DNA of 10,134 nt from Gemmatimonadota bacterium (GTDB taxonomy: Bacteria; Gemmatimonadota; Gemmatimonadetes; Palauibacterales; Palauibacteraceae): assembly GCA_013042495.1 (NCBI GenBank), contig JABDQB010000174.1, positions 1 to 10,134 on the forward strand, read 5' to 3'. Made by a program: the position numbers and the translations under genes. How positions within the stretch are numbered: position 1 is the stretch's first letter; each line of letters starts with the position of its first letter. Under the pieces are notes generated by a model. The model saw only the letters and a list, made by a program, of their open reading frames with translations. It was not told the DNA's origin and did no database searches. Of the stretch, positions 1-5,708 are shown in pieces.

Positions 1-1
1 G

Positions 2-175
2 GGATCGAATGTCGTTGACTATCTCAGCGCCGATGGCGGAAACACAGTTGGCGTTGGCGTCGACGTCCACGACATGGACGCGATGAGGGTCTCAATGGAG
101 ACGACCGAGATGGCTGCGGCGAAAGCCGCACACGGTGTCTTAGAGCCGATCGCGATGTTCGTCGAGAACAGCTGA
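2..175 (+). CDS. C-terminal end of a small alpha-beta barrel-like protein (partial)
   Basis: An open frame enters from the left edge and ends at TGA 173-175, leaving 57 residues; the start lies outside the window. The visible part has a strand-like stretch rich in Val and Gly (NTVGVGVDVHD), then a helix (MDAMRVSMETTEMAAAKAAHG) and a final strand (LEPIAMFVE). A strand, the helix around 'aM...t.e.a.a...hGv', and a closing strand are what I know from small dimeric alpha-beta barrel proteins (the ABM/DUF3303 style), often about 90-110 residues long. No catalytic residues are visible and the specific family is not established. The gene lies 31 nt upstream of the next small gene on the same strand, so the two may be co-transcribed. 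Family assignment is a pattern impression only; the coding call rests on the open frame and coherent composition. Confidence 0.6.
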   Translation, partial: GSNVVDYLSADGGNTVGVGVDVHDMDAMRVSMETTEMAAAKAAHGVLEPIAMFVENS

Positions 176-206
176 CCGAGACACGCAAAACCATGGAGTG
201 TGAATC

Positions 207-395
207 ATGAAGACTCTCTCCTGTGACATATGCGACAGTGAATTCTCAGCCGAGGCATTCGACGCGTGGTTCAAGCAAATGCAGACGCACTACAAGTCTG
301 ATCATGCGGACGTGATGGCCGCCAACGCTGGCAAGTCGAAAGAGGAAGGAATGAACTGGATGGCCGGAATGAAGGCCAAATTCGAAGCTCTCTAG
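207..395 (+). CDS. Small Cys2His2-type hypothetical protein (62 aa)
   Basis: This is a 62-residue soluble protein of unknown function. The start is ATG with GGAG at 195-198, eight bases upstream. The N-terminus carries MKTLSCDICDSEF, giving a C6-x2-C9 pair. His28 and His33 follow after an amphipathic stretch, so the Cys/His spacing (C-x2-C-x18-H-x4-H) could bind one metal ion like a zinc finger. The C-terminus is a Lys/Glu-rich helix with the sequence KSKEEGMNWM. I recall similar short MKTxxCDxC proteins with a KSKEEG helix in environmental bacteria but know no function for them. No signal peptide or membrane segment is visible. The stop codon is immediately followed by a possible attC-like sequence. 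Metal binding is inferred, not shown. Confidence 0.75.
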   Translation: MKTLSCDICDSEFSAEAFDAWFKQMQTHYKSDHADVMAANAGKSKEEGMNWMAGMKAKFEAL

Positions 396-478
396 TGCGG
401 AACCGAGCTGCTGCCGAGCGATACGCACGCTTTCGGATCGCCCGGACACAGGACCTTCTTCCTCGCCGGTCGTTAGAC
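396..478 (+). other. Possible degenerate integron attC site
   Basis: The segment directly after the 62-aa gene starts with GCGGAAC (396-402), a poor match to the attC R'' consensus RYYYAAC. It continues CGAGCTGCTGC, close to the AAGCTGNTGC run common after R''. It ends with GTTAGAC (472-478), which fits the R' consensus GTTRRRY exactly. Its position straight behind a stop codon is where an attC would sit. Against it, R'' and R' pair poorly and the internal L'' and L' arms are not obvious. GTTRRRY alone is expected by chance several times in 10 kb. It is listed mainly because a better candidate lies 675 bases further on at the matching place behind the next gene. Confidence 0.3.
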
Positions 479-621
479 GCATCTGAGAATATCTCGGGGG
501 CGGTGATGAAGGGACAAGTGCTGCCGCACAGGTACGCGATGGTGGATCCCAAGGTCCAGGTGTGCGCGGAGCGTGGAAGATGGTCCACGCGCACTGGTCT
601 GACGCTGAAGACGCTTAGCTC

Positions 622-1041
622 GTGAGCGTCCGGGTATTCTTCTACGGCTTGTTCATGGACCGGTCGCTCCTTACGGAGAAGGGCTTGCAGCCCGCTACCG
701 TCGGTCGAGCGTTGCTTTCCGGCTTTCGAATCCACATTGGCAATCGAGCGAGCCTGGTGCCCGCTAACGGCAGTCAAGCGTATGGAGTCGTCATGGAACT
801 CTCCGACGAAGAGGCTCATGCGCTGTACTCTGAGCCGAGCGTCCGCGAGTACCGTCGAGAAACCGTCAGCGTCGAATTGCTCGACACTCACGAACTCGTA
901 GAAGCACACTGTTACAACTTGCCCCAGCAGCTCGCACTTGCCGGTGCAAATCCATCATACGCGGCCCAGCTGTCGGAGCTCGTTCTAGCGTTGGGCTTCG
1001 GCTCCGAATACGCCGAAGAAATCGCGAACTTCGCAGAGTAG
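622..1041 (+). CDS. Gamma-glutamylcyclotransferase-like (AIG2/GGCT fold) protein
   Basis: This 139-residue cytosolic protein belongs to the GGCT/AIG2-like superfamily. Its members cyclise gamma-glutamyl groups to 5-oxoproline or cleave gamma-glutamyl-amines. The N-terminal substrate-loop motif is visible as FFYGLFMDRSLL (residues 6-17), matching the family's YGxLM pattern. Gly34-Phe35 and a YGVVMEL strand (54-60) follow, then the region SEPSVREYRR, where Glu71 is in the place of the catalytic acid (the LDxxEG...Y.R segment). Length is typical for a single domain. Start choice: an in-frame TAG at 616-618 lies just upstream, so GTG 622 is the only long start; no Shine-Dalgarno sequence is visible. 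The gene stands alone between two attC-like sequences, with about 140 bases of untranslated leader. The substrate is unknown. The fold is fairly sure, the activity less so because YGxxM is slightly altered. Confidence 0.8.
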   Translation: MSVRVFFYGLFMDRSLLTEKGLQPATVGRALLSGFRIHIGNRASLVPANGSQAYGVVMELSDEEAHALYSEPSVREYRRETVSVELLDTHELVEAHCYNLPQQLALAGANPSYAAQLSELVLALGFGSEYAEEIANFAE

Positions 1042-1090
1042 TCGTGGTGTCGCGACGGAGGCAATCACATCCATGGTCGTTGAGGCCGCC

Positions 1091-1153
1091 GCCTAGCAAG
1101 CTGATGCAGTCGAACGCGGCTTCGCCACACCGCTGGCCGGCAGTACGTTAGGT
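1091..1153 (+). other. Integron attC-like recombination site
   Basis: Fifty bases after the cyclotransferase-like gene is a 63-bp element with attC architecture. GCCTAGC (1091-1097) fits R'' (RYYYAAC) except for one A-to-G change and is followed by AAGCTGATGCAG. The centre GCGGCTTCGCC (1116-1126) can form a short hairpin, with GCGG (1116-1119) also able to pair with CCGC (1130-1133). The element closes with GTTAGGT (1147-1153), an exact R' (GTTRRRY). R'' and R' pair over CCTA and the outer base. Length (63 bp) and orientation agree with a cassette carried on the plus strand. The next gene starts 30 bases further on, also as in cassette arrays. The L''/L' arms are imperfect, and no integrase or attI is in the window, so this may be a relic or part of a distant array. 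Confidence 0.5.
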
Positions 1154-1169
1154 GACGGCACTAGAGAGT

Positions 1170-1175
1170 GGAGGG
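1170..1175 (+). promoter_or_regulatory. Strong ribosome binding site fixing a GTG start
   Basis: GGAGGG stands eight bases before GTG 1184. It supports the GTG start that gives the following lipoprotein its complete signal peptide. Confidence 0.75.
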
Positions 1176-1183
1176 AACGAGCG

Positions 1184-2536
1184 GTGGGACGGCCTGCGTT
1201 CTTACGAGCTTCTAGCCGGGCGGAAATAGTCCTCGCGTCGGCCGCACTCCTCCTGTTGGGCGCGTGCGGTCCATCGGTGCCTGCACTGGTGGTTACGCCA
1301 TCGACAGCGTTGGTCGACGAGCGCCTGAGCGTCGTCGTTGAAGGCGTCGGTCCGCGGCAACTCTTCACGCTCCGGGCGGTTACGTTCGACCAACGCGACC
1401 GCGCCTGGGAAGCTGAAGCAGAGTTCACCGCCGGCCCTGATGGCGCTGCAGATCTGACGCAGGTGGCGCCCAGCCCAGGTGGTTCGTATGAGGGCGTCGA
1501 CGAAATGGGCTTGTTCTGGTCTGCGTCACCGACCGTCGAGGGCGCTCAGATCGCTCACCGACCGTCCCTCGACTACGTCACGCGGCTTGAGCTCATCGTG
1601 GACGGCGTAGTAGTCGACTCGGCGGTGATCAGGCGGCGGTTCGACGCCTCGGACCTCTTACGCGAAGAAATCGAAGAGGCAGGCCTGGTTGGAGCGTACT
1701 ACCGGCCGCAGGGACCTGGCCCATTCCCGGGGGTCGTGGTGTTCGCAGGCTCTGATGGAGGCCTGGAGAGCGCGGAGTGGCGGGCGTCACTCCTCGCTTC
1801 GAGAGGGGTCGCGGCCCTCGCCGTAGCCGTCTTCAACCATGAAGGCCGTCCCGATGACCTCGTGGAGCTGCCTCTTGAATACGGCGTCGAAGCGTTCGAG
1901 TGGTTGCTCGACCAACCCGAGACCGGCGAGGTCGGAGTGCTCGGGTTCTCGAAGGGCTCCGAGCTGGCCCTGAACCTCGCGGCACGTGAGACGCGAGTCG
2001 CGTCGGTCGTTGCCATTTCGCCCACCGCCTACGTCTGGCCCGGGGTCACGGACGGCCCACCCGAAACGCGCTCGTCCTGGACCTGGAAGGGTGAGCCGCT
2101 GCCAGCGATCCCGTGGTCGATCGGCCCTGTCGCCGGTTCCATGTTCGGGAGGGGCCCCCCCTTCCGACTCCGAGTCCTCTATGAGGAGAGCCTCGAGGCT
2201 GCTCCTCCCGCAATCCGAAACAACGCCGAGATCCCCGTGAGCGAGATCGTTGCTCCGGTTCTGCTGGTCTCAGGAGAGGACGACGGCTCATGGCCGGCAA
2301 CTTCAATGGCCGAAGCCGTGAAGGAGACAATCCTGGAATCGGATCCGGCGGCGGATGTCACCCATCTCCAATACCCTGGCGCCGGGCATCTTCTTTTCTG
2401 GGACTATCTGCCAGTGACCACGGCGGAGCGGAACGCTGGCCAGATCTTCGGCGGTACGGCGGCGGGCACGGCGGCCGCAAGAGCCGACTCATGGCCCCGG
2501 TTACAGAGCTTCTTGCGCCGGACTTTGGTAGAATAG
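1184..2536 (+). CDS. BAAT/acyl-CoA thioesterase family alpha/beta hydrolase, predicted lipoprotein
   Basis: This 450-residue protein has the two-domain layout of the bile acid-CoA:amino acid N-acyltransferase and type I acyl-CoA thioesterase family. Residues 1-28 are a lipoprotein signal peptide ending in LLGAC, with Cys28 as the lipidation site. An N-terminal Ig-like domain (about 32-150) carries the 'ALVDERLSVVVEGV...FTLRA' pattern of Bile_Hydr_Trans domains. The BAAT_C alpha/beta hydrolase domain follows, with GAYYRPQGPGPFPGVVVFAGSDGG at its entry. The nucleophile elbow is GFSKGS (Ser256), the acid is in GEDDGSWP (Asp366 or Asp367), and the histidine is in GAGHLL (His402), so the triad is complete. 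In animals such enzymes hydrolyse or transfer acyl-CoA. An exported lipidated form would not meet CoA esters, so another ester or amide substrate is likely. It opens a run of three lipoprotein genes and is followed by the next after 28 bases. Confidence 0.9.
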   Translation: MGRPAFLRASSRAEIVLASAALLLLGACGPSVPALVVTPSTALVDERLSVVVEGVGPRQLFTLRAVTFDQRDRAWEAEAEFTAGPDGAADLTQVAPSPGGSYEGVDEMGLFWSASPTVEGAQIAHRPSLDYVTRLELIVDGVVVDSAVIRRRFDASDLLREEIEEAGLVGAYYRPQGPGPFPGVVVFAGSDGGLESAEWRASLLASRGVAALAVAVFNHEGRPDDLVELPLEYGVEAFEWLLDQPETGEVGVLGFSKGSELALNLAARETRVASVVAISPTAYVWPGVTDGPPETRSSWTWKGEPLPAIPWSIGPVAGSMFGRGPPFRLRVLYEESLEAAPPAIRNNAEIPVSEIVAPVLLVSGEDDGSWPATSMAEAVKETILESDPAADVTHLQYPGAGHLLFWDYLPVTTAERNAGQIFGGTAAGTAAARADSWPRLQSFLRRTLVE

Positions 2537-2564
2537 CGGCGGGGGAGGCGTTGGGTATCGGCAA

Positions 2565-3002
2565 ATGCTGAAGGCCATTCTTTCATTCTGCGTTGGGGTC
2601 GGATTCTTGGCTTGCGCAAGCGGCAGCCAAGGCCCCGTGGATTACCGCTTGTTGTCCGGCACCTGGAGTGAACCGGGGAGTTGTTCGTCGTCGCTCCGCA
2701 TCTTCACTCCTGAGGGAAGATACTTCTGGCTTCGAGGGGAAGACGGCGCGTGGGAGGTCAAGTACGATGGCGTGTTTGTGACGGACTCGGTTGCGACTAG
2801 AACCCTCAGAGTTCCGGGAGCCATCTTCATTGCTGAACAACCGGCCTCGGATGCCGGTTCAGCCCTGTTGGCAATAACGGAACTCACTCGGAATCGTCTG
2901 GTGCTGGAGGTACAGGAGACAGAACGGGACGAAAACGGTCCGGCGGCTCACTCATGGGTCCGGTGCTCCCCACCTGGGCTGAGCACGAACCTGCTGGAGT
3001 AG
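2565..3002 (+). CDS. Small predicted lipoprotein with lipocalin-like beta pattern
   Basis: This 145-residue exported protein has no assigned function. Residues 1-16 are a hydrophobic signal ending in GFLAC. Cys17 could be lipidated, though Phe at -3 makes the lipobox imperfect; signal peptidase I cleavage is the alternative. The mature part begins with LLSGTWSEPGSCSSSLRIF (residues 29-47), followed by PEGRYFWLRGEDGAWEVKYDGVFV. This alternation of strands after a G-x-W motif is typical of lipocalin-like or META-type stress lipoproteins. Cys40 and Cys134 are the remaining cysteines and could form a disulfide. ATG 2565 is the only usable start: upstream in the same frame there is no start codon before a stop. 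The purine-rich GGGGGAGG (2541-2548) is 16 bases away, too far for efficient initiation, so coupling to the upstream hydrolase is plausible. The lipocalin call is by pattern only. Confidence 0.75.
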   Translation: MLKAILSFCVGVGFLACASGSQGPVDYRLLSGTWSEPGSCSSSLRIFTPEGRYFWLRGEDGAWEVKYDGVFVTDSVATRTLRVPGAIFIAEQPASDAGSALLAITELTRNRLVLEVQETERDENGPAAHSWVRCSPPGLSTNLLE

Positions 3003-3089
3003 GGCCGCACGACTGTTCGACCGGGTAAACGGATTCAAGGCGATGCGCGGATCCACGGTCCGTGGGTGATGCCAACCCTCTCTCGGTGC

Positions 3090-3095
3090 AAGGAG
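3090..3095 (+). promoter_or_regulatory. Ribosome binding site deciding the start of the NTF2-like gene
   Basis: AAGGAG lies nine bases before ATG 3105. The longer frame opening at GTG 3066/ATG 3069 has no comparable site, so the shorter start is preferred. Confidence 0.75.
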
Positions 3096-3104
3096 TTCTC
3101 GAGA

Positions 3105-3617
3105 ATGGCGGTGACGATCTTCTGTAACATCGAGACGTCCAAATTGGCCGTCGGCAGCCTGCTCACCGCAGCCCTACTGGCCTTCGTCGCCTGTGCGCCC
3201 TCTGACGGTTTCACAGACGAGGACAAGTTGGCTGTGCGGGCACTTGAGGAAGCGTATCGCACCGGCTGGCTGGCCAACGATAGCGCCGCTGTGATGGCGA
3301 CGCTGGCGCCCGGGGTCGTACTGATGCCCGCCGGGGTTCCACCGCTGATCGGTGACTCCGCCATCAGAGATTATTGGTGGCCCAGCGATGGCCCCCAGAC
3401 CACTGTCCATTCGTACGAGATTACAGTGGAGGAGGTGGAAGGGAACGGCGACCTGGCTTACCTGCGTGGCCGTGGCTCGTTGTTTTTCACATACCGAGAT
3501 GCCGCCGGGGACGAGACACAGTTGACGAGCGAGGCAGTGCACCTGTCCGTCGCTCATCGTTCGGAGGGAGGAACGTGGCGCATTGCGCGTCGTGCTTGGA
3601 GTAGGGTCCCCAAGTAA
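3105..3617 (+). CDS. NTF2-like (SnoaL/DUF4440-type) predicted lipoprotein
   Basis: The protein has 170 residues from ATG 3105. Residues 14-29 form a hydrophobic signal (LAVGSLLTAALLAFVA) ending at Cys30, which may be lipidated. The mature domain has the cone-shaped NTF2-like pattern. A first helix reads EDKLAVRALEEAYRTGWLANDSAAVMATLAP (about 39-69), a strand reads GVVLMPAGVPPLIG, and a helix contains IRDYW. Three long strands then contain YEITVEEVEGNGDLAYLRG, GSLFFTYRDAAGDE and WRIARRAWSRV. These match the DUF4440/SnoaL-like group, often found as secreted or cytosolic small-molecule binding or isomerase-like proteins. No catalytic residues can be named with confidence. It is the third consecutive lipoprotein-type gene on this strand, about 100 bases after the preceding one, so it may have its own promoter. 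Fold call good; role unknown. Confidence 0.88.
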   Translation: MAVTIFCNIETSKLAVGSLLTAALLAFVACAPSDGFTDEDKLAVRALEEAYRTGWLANDSAAVMATLAPGVVLMPAGVPPLIGDSAIRDYWWPSDGPQTTVHSYEITVEEVEGNGDLAYLRGRGSLFFTYRDAAGDETQLTSEAVHLSVAHRSEGGTWRIARRAWSRVPK

Positions 3618-3713
3618 CGAGTCTGCAAGCAGCGTGTTCATCACCCGAAGAGTCCGCGGTCTAACACGCACCTGGAACAAACGCGGCGATCAGGATGGGC
3701 GATCAATCTAGGC

Positions 3714-3731
3714 CGGCGCAGCTCAGCGCCG
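3714..3731 (+). repeat. Perfect 6-bp stem hairpin in the leader of the membrane-protein pair
   Basis: CGGCGC (3714-3719) and GCGCCG (3726-3731) flank a six-base loop AGCTCA. No T-tract follows, so it is not a standard intrinsic terminator. It lies about 50 bases before ATG 3782 and could be a leader structure or chance in GC-rich DNA. Confidence 0.35.
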
Positions 3732-3781
3732 ACCGCTGGGCGGAGAGAAACTGGCCAGGATCGATACACGTAGGCGTCTTC

Positions 3782-4285
3782 ATGAAACGGATCGTTCTTC
3801 GTTTTGTCGTGTCGGGCCTCTGCGCTTACGCGCTCTTCGGACTCGTCGGTCTGGCGGCAACGCCGTCTCTCGGGCCGTCCCTGTCAGACGGAGAGACGCT
3901 GGCCGCGTTAGCCTTCTCCTTTCCGGCTGAGGGCGGCGACTGGACCGAAGCGTCAGGCTATGCCTCCCCTGGCTGGCTCTATCGTCGCGCGTACGTCGCA
4001 GGAACGTCCCAGGCGGGGGTCCGGTGCTCAGAACAGGTTCTGAAGGCGGGCTGGCCGTTCACCGTCGTACGTGGCTTCGCCCGCAGTGGAGGTGGGGACC
4101 ACGGCAATGAGGGGGTCGGCTGGATTTCGAACTCGAGGCCCGGTGAGCCGGCTCGGCTGCTTCCCATCGAACCCGTGTGGCCTGGGATCGTCCTCTACGG
4201 ACTCCTGGGGGTCCTCGCTTGGTACATGATCCCTCATCTTACGATATTGAGCGAGAGGCCATCAAAGGAGCGTCGAGCATGTTAG
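3782..4285 (+). CDS. Two-helix membrane protein of unknown function
   Basis: The protein has 167 residues from ATG 3782, where MKRIVLRFVV starts a normal membrane anchor. The frame is open from ATG 3695, but the 29 extra residues (MGDQSRPAQLSADRW...) are not signal-like and would include the hairpin. Neither start has a good ribosome site. TM1 spans about 5-27. A periplasmic or external loop of about 100 residues contains GWPFTVVRG (90-98) and LPIEPVWPG (127-135). TM2 spans about 134-152, followed by a short charged tail. The pattern of a 'GWP' in the loop followed by 'LP..P.WPG' entering the second helix is one I recall from uncharacterised membrane proteins of planctomycetes and similar phyla. 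Its stop overlaps the next start by seven bases, so the two proteins are probably made together. Confidence 0.75.
   Translation: MKRIVLRFVVSGLCAYALFGLVGLAATPSLGPSLSDGETLAALAFSFPAEGGDWTEASGYASPGWLYRRAYVAGTSQAGVRCSEQVLKAGWPFTVVRGFARSGGGDHGNEGVGWISNSRPGEPARLLPIEPVWPGIVLYGLLGVLAWYMIPHLTILSERPSKERRAC
4264..4270 (+). promoter_or_regulatory. Ribosome binding site inside the preceding gene
   Basis: AAAGGAG is eight bases before ATG 4279 and lies within the last codons of the upstream membrane protein. It picks ATG 4279 over the longer in-frame opening at 4177. Confidence 0.8.
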
Positions 4286-4761
4286 TGTTAGCCATTGCCG
4301 CCGTAGCTGGCGCCAGTGCCGTGCTGGCATGGACGATCGACCGCCTGAGGTGCCGCCGGAGGAACGAGCGGGGCGAGTGTGGTGCATGCCGCATTTCGTG
4401 GGGCGAAACATCGTCGGGCGACCCCTACCTGATCCATGGTCGACTGGTCTGCGAGAATTGCGCCGATAAGGCCAAGCGTCGATTGCCGTGGGAACTCGGA
4501 GCGCTCGCGGGGTGGATAGCGCTCGCTATGGGGCTCACCCTGGCCGAGGAAGGGTTGGCTCTGCTGGTGTTCATTCCGGCGGGAATGGCGGTCGCGACCC
4601 TGGGTGCCGTGCAACTGATGAAGCTCGCGAACCGAAACGCACAGCGACGAATAGCGGCTGGCGAGTTTGCAGGCCTCAAAGCACTCGGCACTGAATCGAA
4701 CACAGATGGAGAGGCAGTTCCTACCGATGGGGCCGTTGGCACGGCGCCGATTGTCGAATGA
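4279..4761 (+). CDS. Membrane protein with a zinc-ribbon loop
   Basis: The protein has 160 residues and no known name. Residues 1-20 are a first membrane helix. A basic stretch (RLRCRRRNERG) is followed by a four-cysteine ribbon: Cys34-x2-Cys37 and Cys58-x2-Cys61, separated by about 20 residues including ISWGETSSGDPYLIHGRLV. This spacing is typical of a structural zinc site. Two further hydrophobic segments follow (about 73-89 and 92-114), then an acidic, disordered-looking tail. The positive-inside pattern suggests that the ribbon and tail are cytoplasmic. The ATG overlaps the end of the upstream membrane-protein gene by seven bases and has its own strong ribosome site, so a functional pair is likely. 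Zinc binding is inferred from cysteine spacing. The pair's role cannot be told from sequence. Confidence 0.8.
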   Translation: MLVLAIAAVAGASAVLAWTIDRLRCRRRNERGECGACRISWGETSSGDPYLIHGRLVCENCADKAKRRLPWELGALAGWIALAMGLTLAEEGLALLVFIPAGMAVATLGAVQLMKLANRNAQRRIAAGEFAGLKALGTESNTDGEAVPTDGAVGTAPIVE

Positions 4762-4821
4762 AGCTCGTCCTCAGCCGCAGAGAGATGCCGGGTTCGCGCA
4801 CCACCCTCATAAGGAGACCTC

Positions 4822-5064
4822 ATGTCCAAGCCCAGGATCGCTCAGAAGGAGCCCTACGCCGTCGAACTCGAGGGGGGAAAGAGGTATGCCTGGTGCGCCT
4901 GCGGAGAGTCGTCCAGTCAACCCTTCTGTGACGGCTCGCACAAGGGAACCGAGCTCTCGCCAAGTGTCTTCACGGCAGAAGAAACGAAGACGGCCTACCT
5001 GTGTGGCTGCAAGCACTCGGAGAACGCTCCGTTCTGCGACGGCAGCCACGCAAACATCGACTGA
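4822..5064 (+). CDS. Double CDGSH iron-sulfur domain protein
   Basis: The protein has 80 residues and AAGGAG at 4811-4816, five bases before ATG. It carries two complete CDGSH iron-sulfur motifs, each of which holds a [2Fe-2S] cluster with three Cys and one His. The first is C25-x-C27...C36-D-G-S-H40, with PFCDGSH. The second is C61-x-C63...C72-D-G-S-H76, again PFCDGSH. This two-motif short form is the prokaryotic type related to human MiNT/CISD3 and is found free in the cytoplasm. Proposed roles for the family are electron transfer, cluster transfer or redox sensing; none is proven here. It starts 60 bases behind the zinc-ribbon membrane protein on the same strand and may be read from the same transcript. 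The gene ends facing a minus-strand pseudogene. Confidence 0.95.
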   Translation: MSKPRIAQKEPYAVELEGGKRYAWCACGESSSQPFCDGSHKGTELSPSVFTAEETKTAYLCGCKHSENAPFCDGSHANID

Positions 5065-5117
5065 CGCGGTGAGACGGTCATCCCAGGTATCGAGGCGGGC
5101 ACGTCCCGACCCGCGCT

Positions 5118-5624
5118 CTAGTCCACACGACGCTCGTGCTTCACCCAGTCGACCTCCATCGTCCACGTCTCCACCGTCATGGGAGACGAGTTGATCTTGG
5201 CGAAGTTCAGCACCGCGAAGAGCGGCTCGGGGAACTGCCCGTCGCTTCGGTGGATCCCTGCACCATCCAGAAGGAACAGGAGGTCTCTACCGTCCCATTC
5301 GACGGCGTATTCATGGTACTCAGCCAGCGCCGCTTCCTGAACGTGCATCAACTGCTGCCAGTCGCCTCCGCCGCAGTATCCGAGATTCTTGATCGCCCGG
5401 GCAGCGTAGTGGTCCGGCCCGCCGTCGCTGTGGTGTTCGAAGATGTCGATCTCTCCCGAACCGACCATCGGCCAGCAGACGTCCTCGTCCTCAACCTCGA
5501 GCGGGGGCTCGTTGTTTGCTGATCTCCGAACTTGTTGAAGTTGTCGCACCCGGCCGATGCCGAGGGCGACCACTCGGAGCTTGAGCGTTCCGTCGCTGAC
5601 CGCCCGTGGAAGGTGGGGTGCCAT
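5118..5624 (-). pseudogene. Truncated glycoside hydrolase family 16 gene (C-terminal half)
   Basis: A minus-strand frame ending with TAG at 5118-5120 encodes about 130 residues that clearly belong to GH16, the laminarinase/beta-glucanase type. They contain WPMVGSGEIDIFEHH with the catalytic ExDxxE signature intact, then HEYAVEWDGRDLLFLLDG, FAVLNFAKI and the closing WTMEVDWVKHE. Homology begins near ANNEPP (codon at about 5519). The roughly 100-150 residues expected before it (signal peptide, substrate-cleft strands, the W-P-A-x-W segment) are absent. Short possible remnants lie upstream: DGTLKLRVVA in the same frame and CDNFNKFGDQ in another, which suggests an internal deletion plus frameshifts. 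A start at ATG 5624 is possible, but the product would lack half the sandwich. I judge it a decayed gene. The GH16 identity is firm; the exact upstream limit is not. Confidence 0.8.
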
Positions 5625-5708
5625 GCCCTGTTGGGTACCGCACCCTATTGTACAACGGCTGCGGCATCGAAATCCCAAACCGCTATGCGGCTGGAGCTAC
5701 GTGGTGCA

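Noticed and set aside
395..625. A 76-codon plus-strand frame between the first two complete genes
   Set aside because: Its GTG start overlaps the previous stop, its composition is Arg-rich and patternless, and it covers the attC-like segment and the leader of the next gene.
271..909. A 212-codon open frame on the minus strand
   Set aside because: It runs antisense across the 62-aa gene and the cyclotransferase-like gene, shows no protein-like pattern and has no ribosome site. It is an artefact of high GC.
2550..2556. GTTGGGT, a formal match to the attC R' consensus just before ATG 2565
   Set aside because: No matching RYYYAAC arm or fold-back is found in the 100 bases before it, and the consensus is degenerate enough to occur by chance.
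3659..3665. GTCTAAC, a perfect R''-type heptamer
   Set aside because: No GTTRRRY partner follows within 120 bases, so there is no site.
5094..5111. GGCGGG...CCCGACC fold-back between the CDGSH gene and the GH16 relic
   Set aside because: Only a four-base uninterrupted stem, no T-run on either side; too weak for a terminator call.
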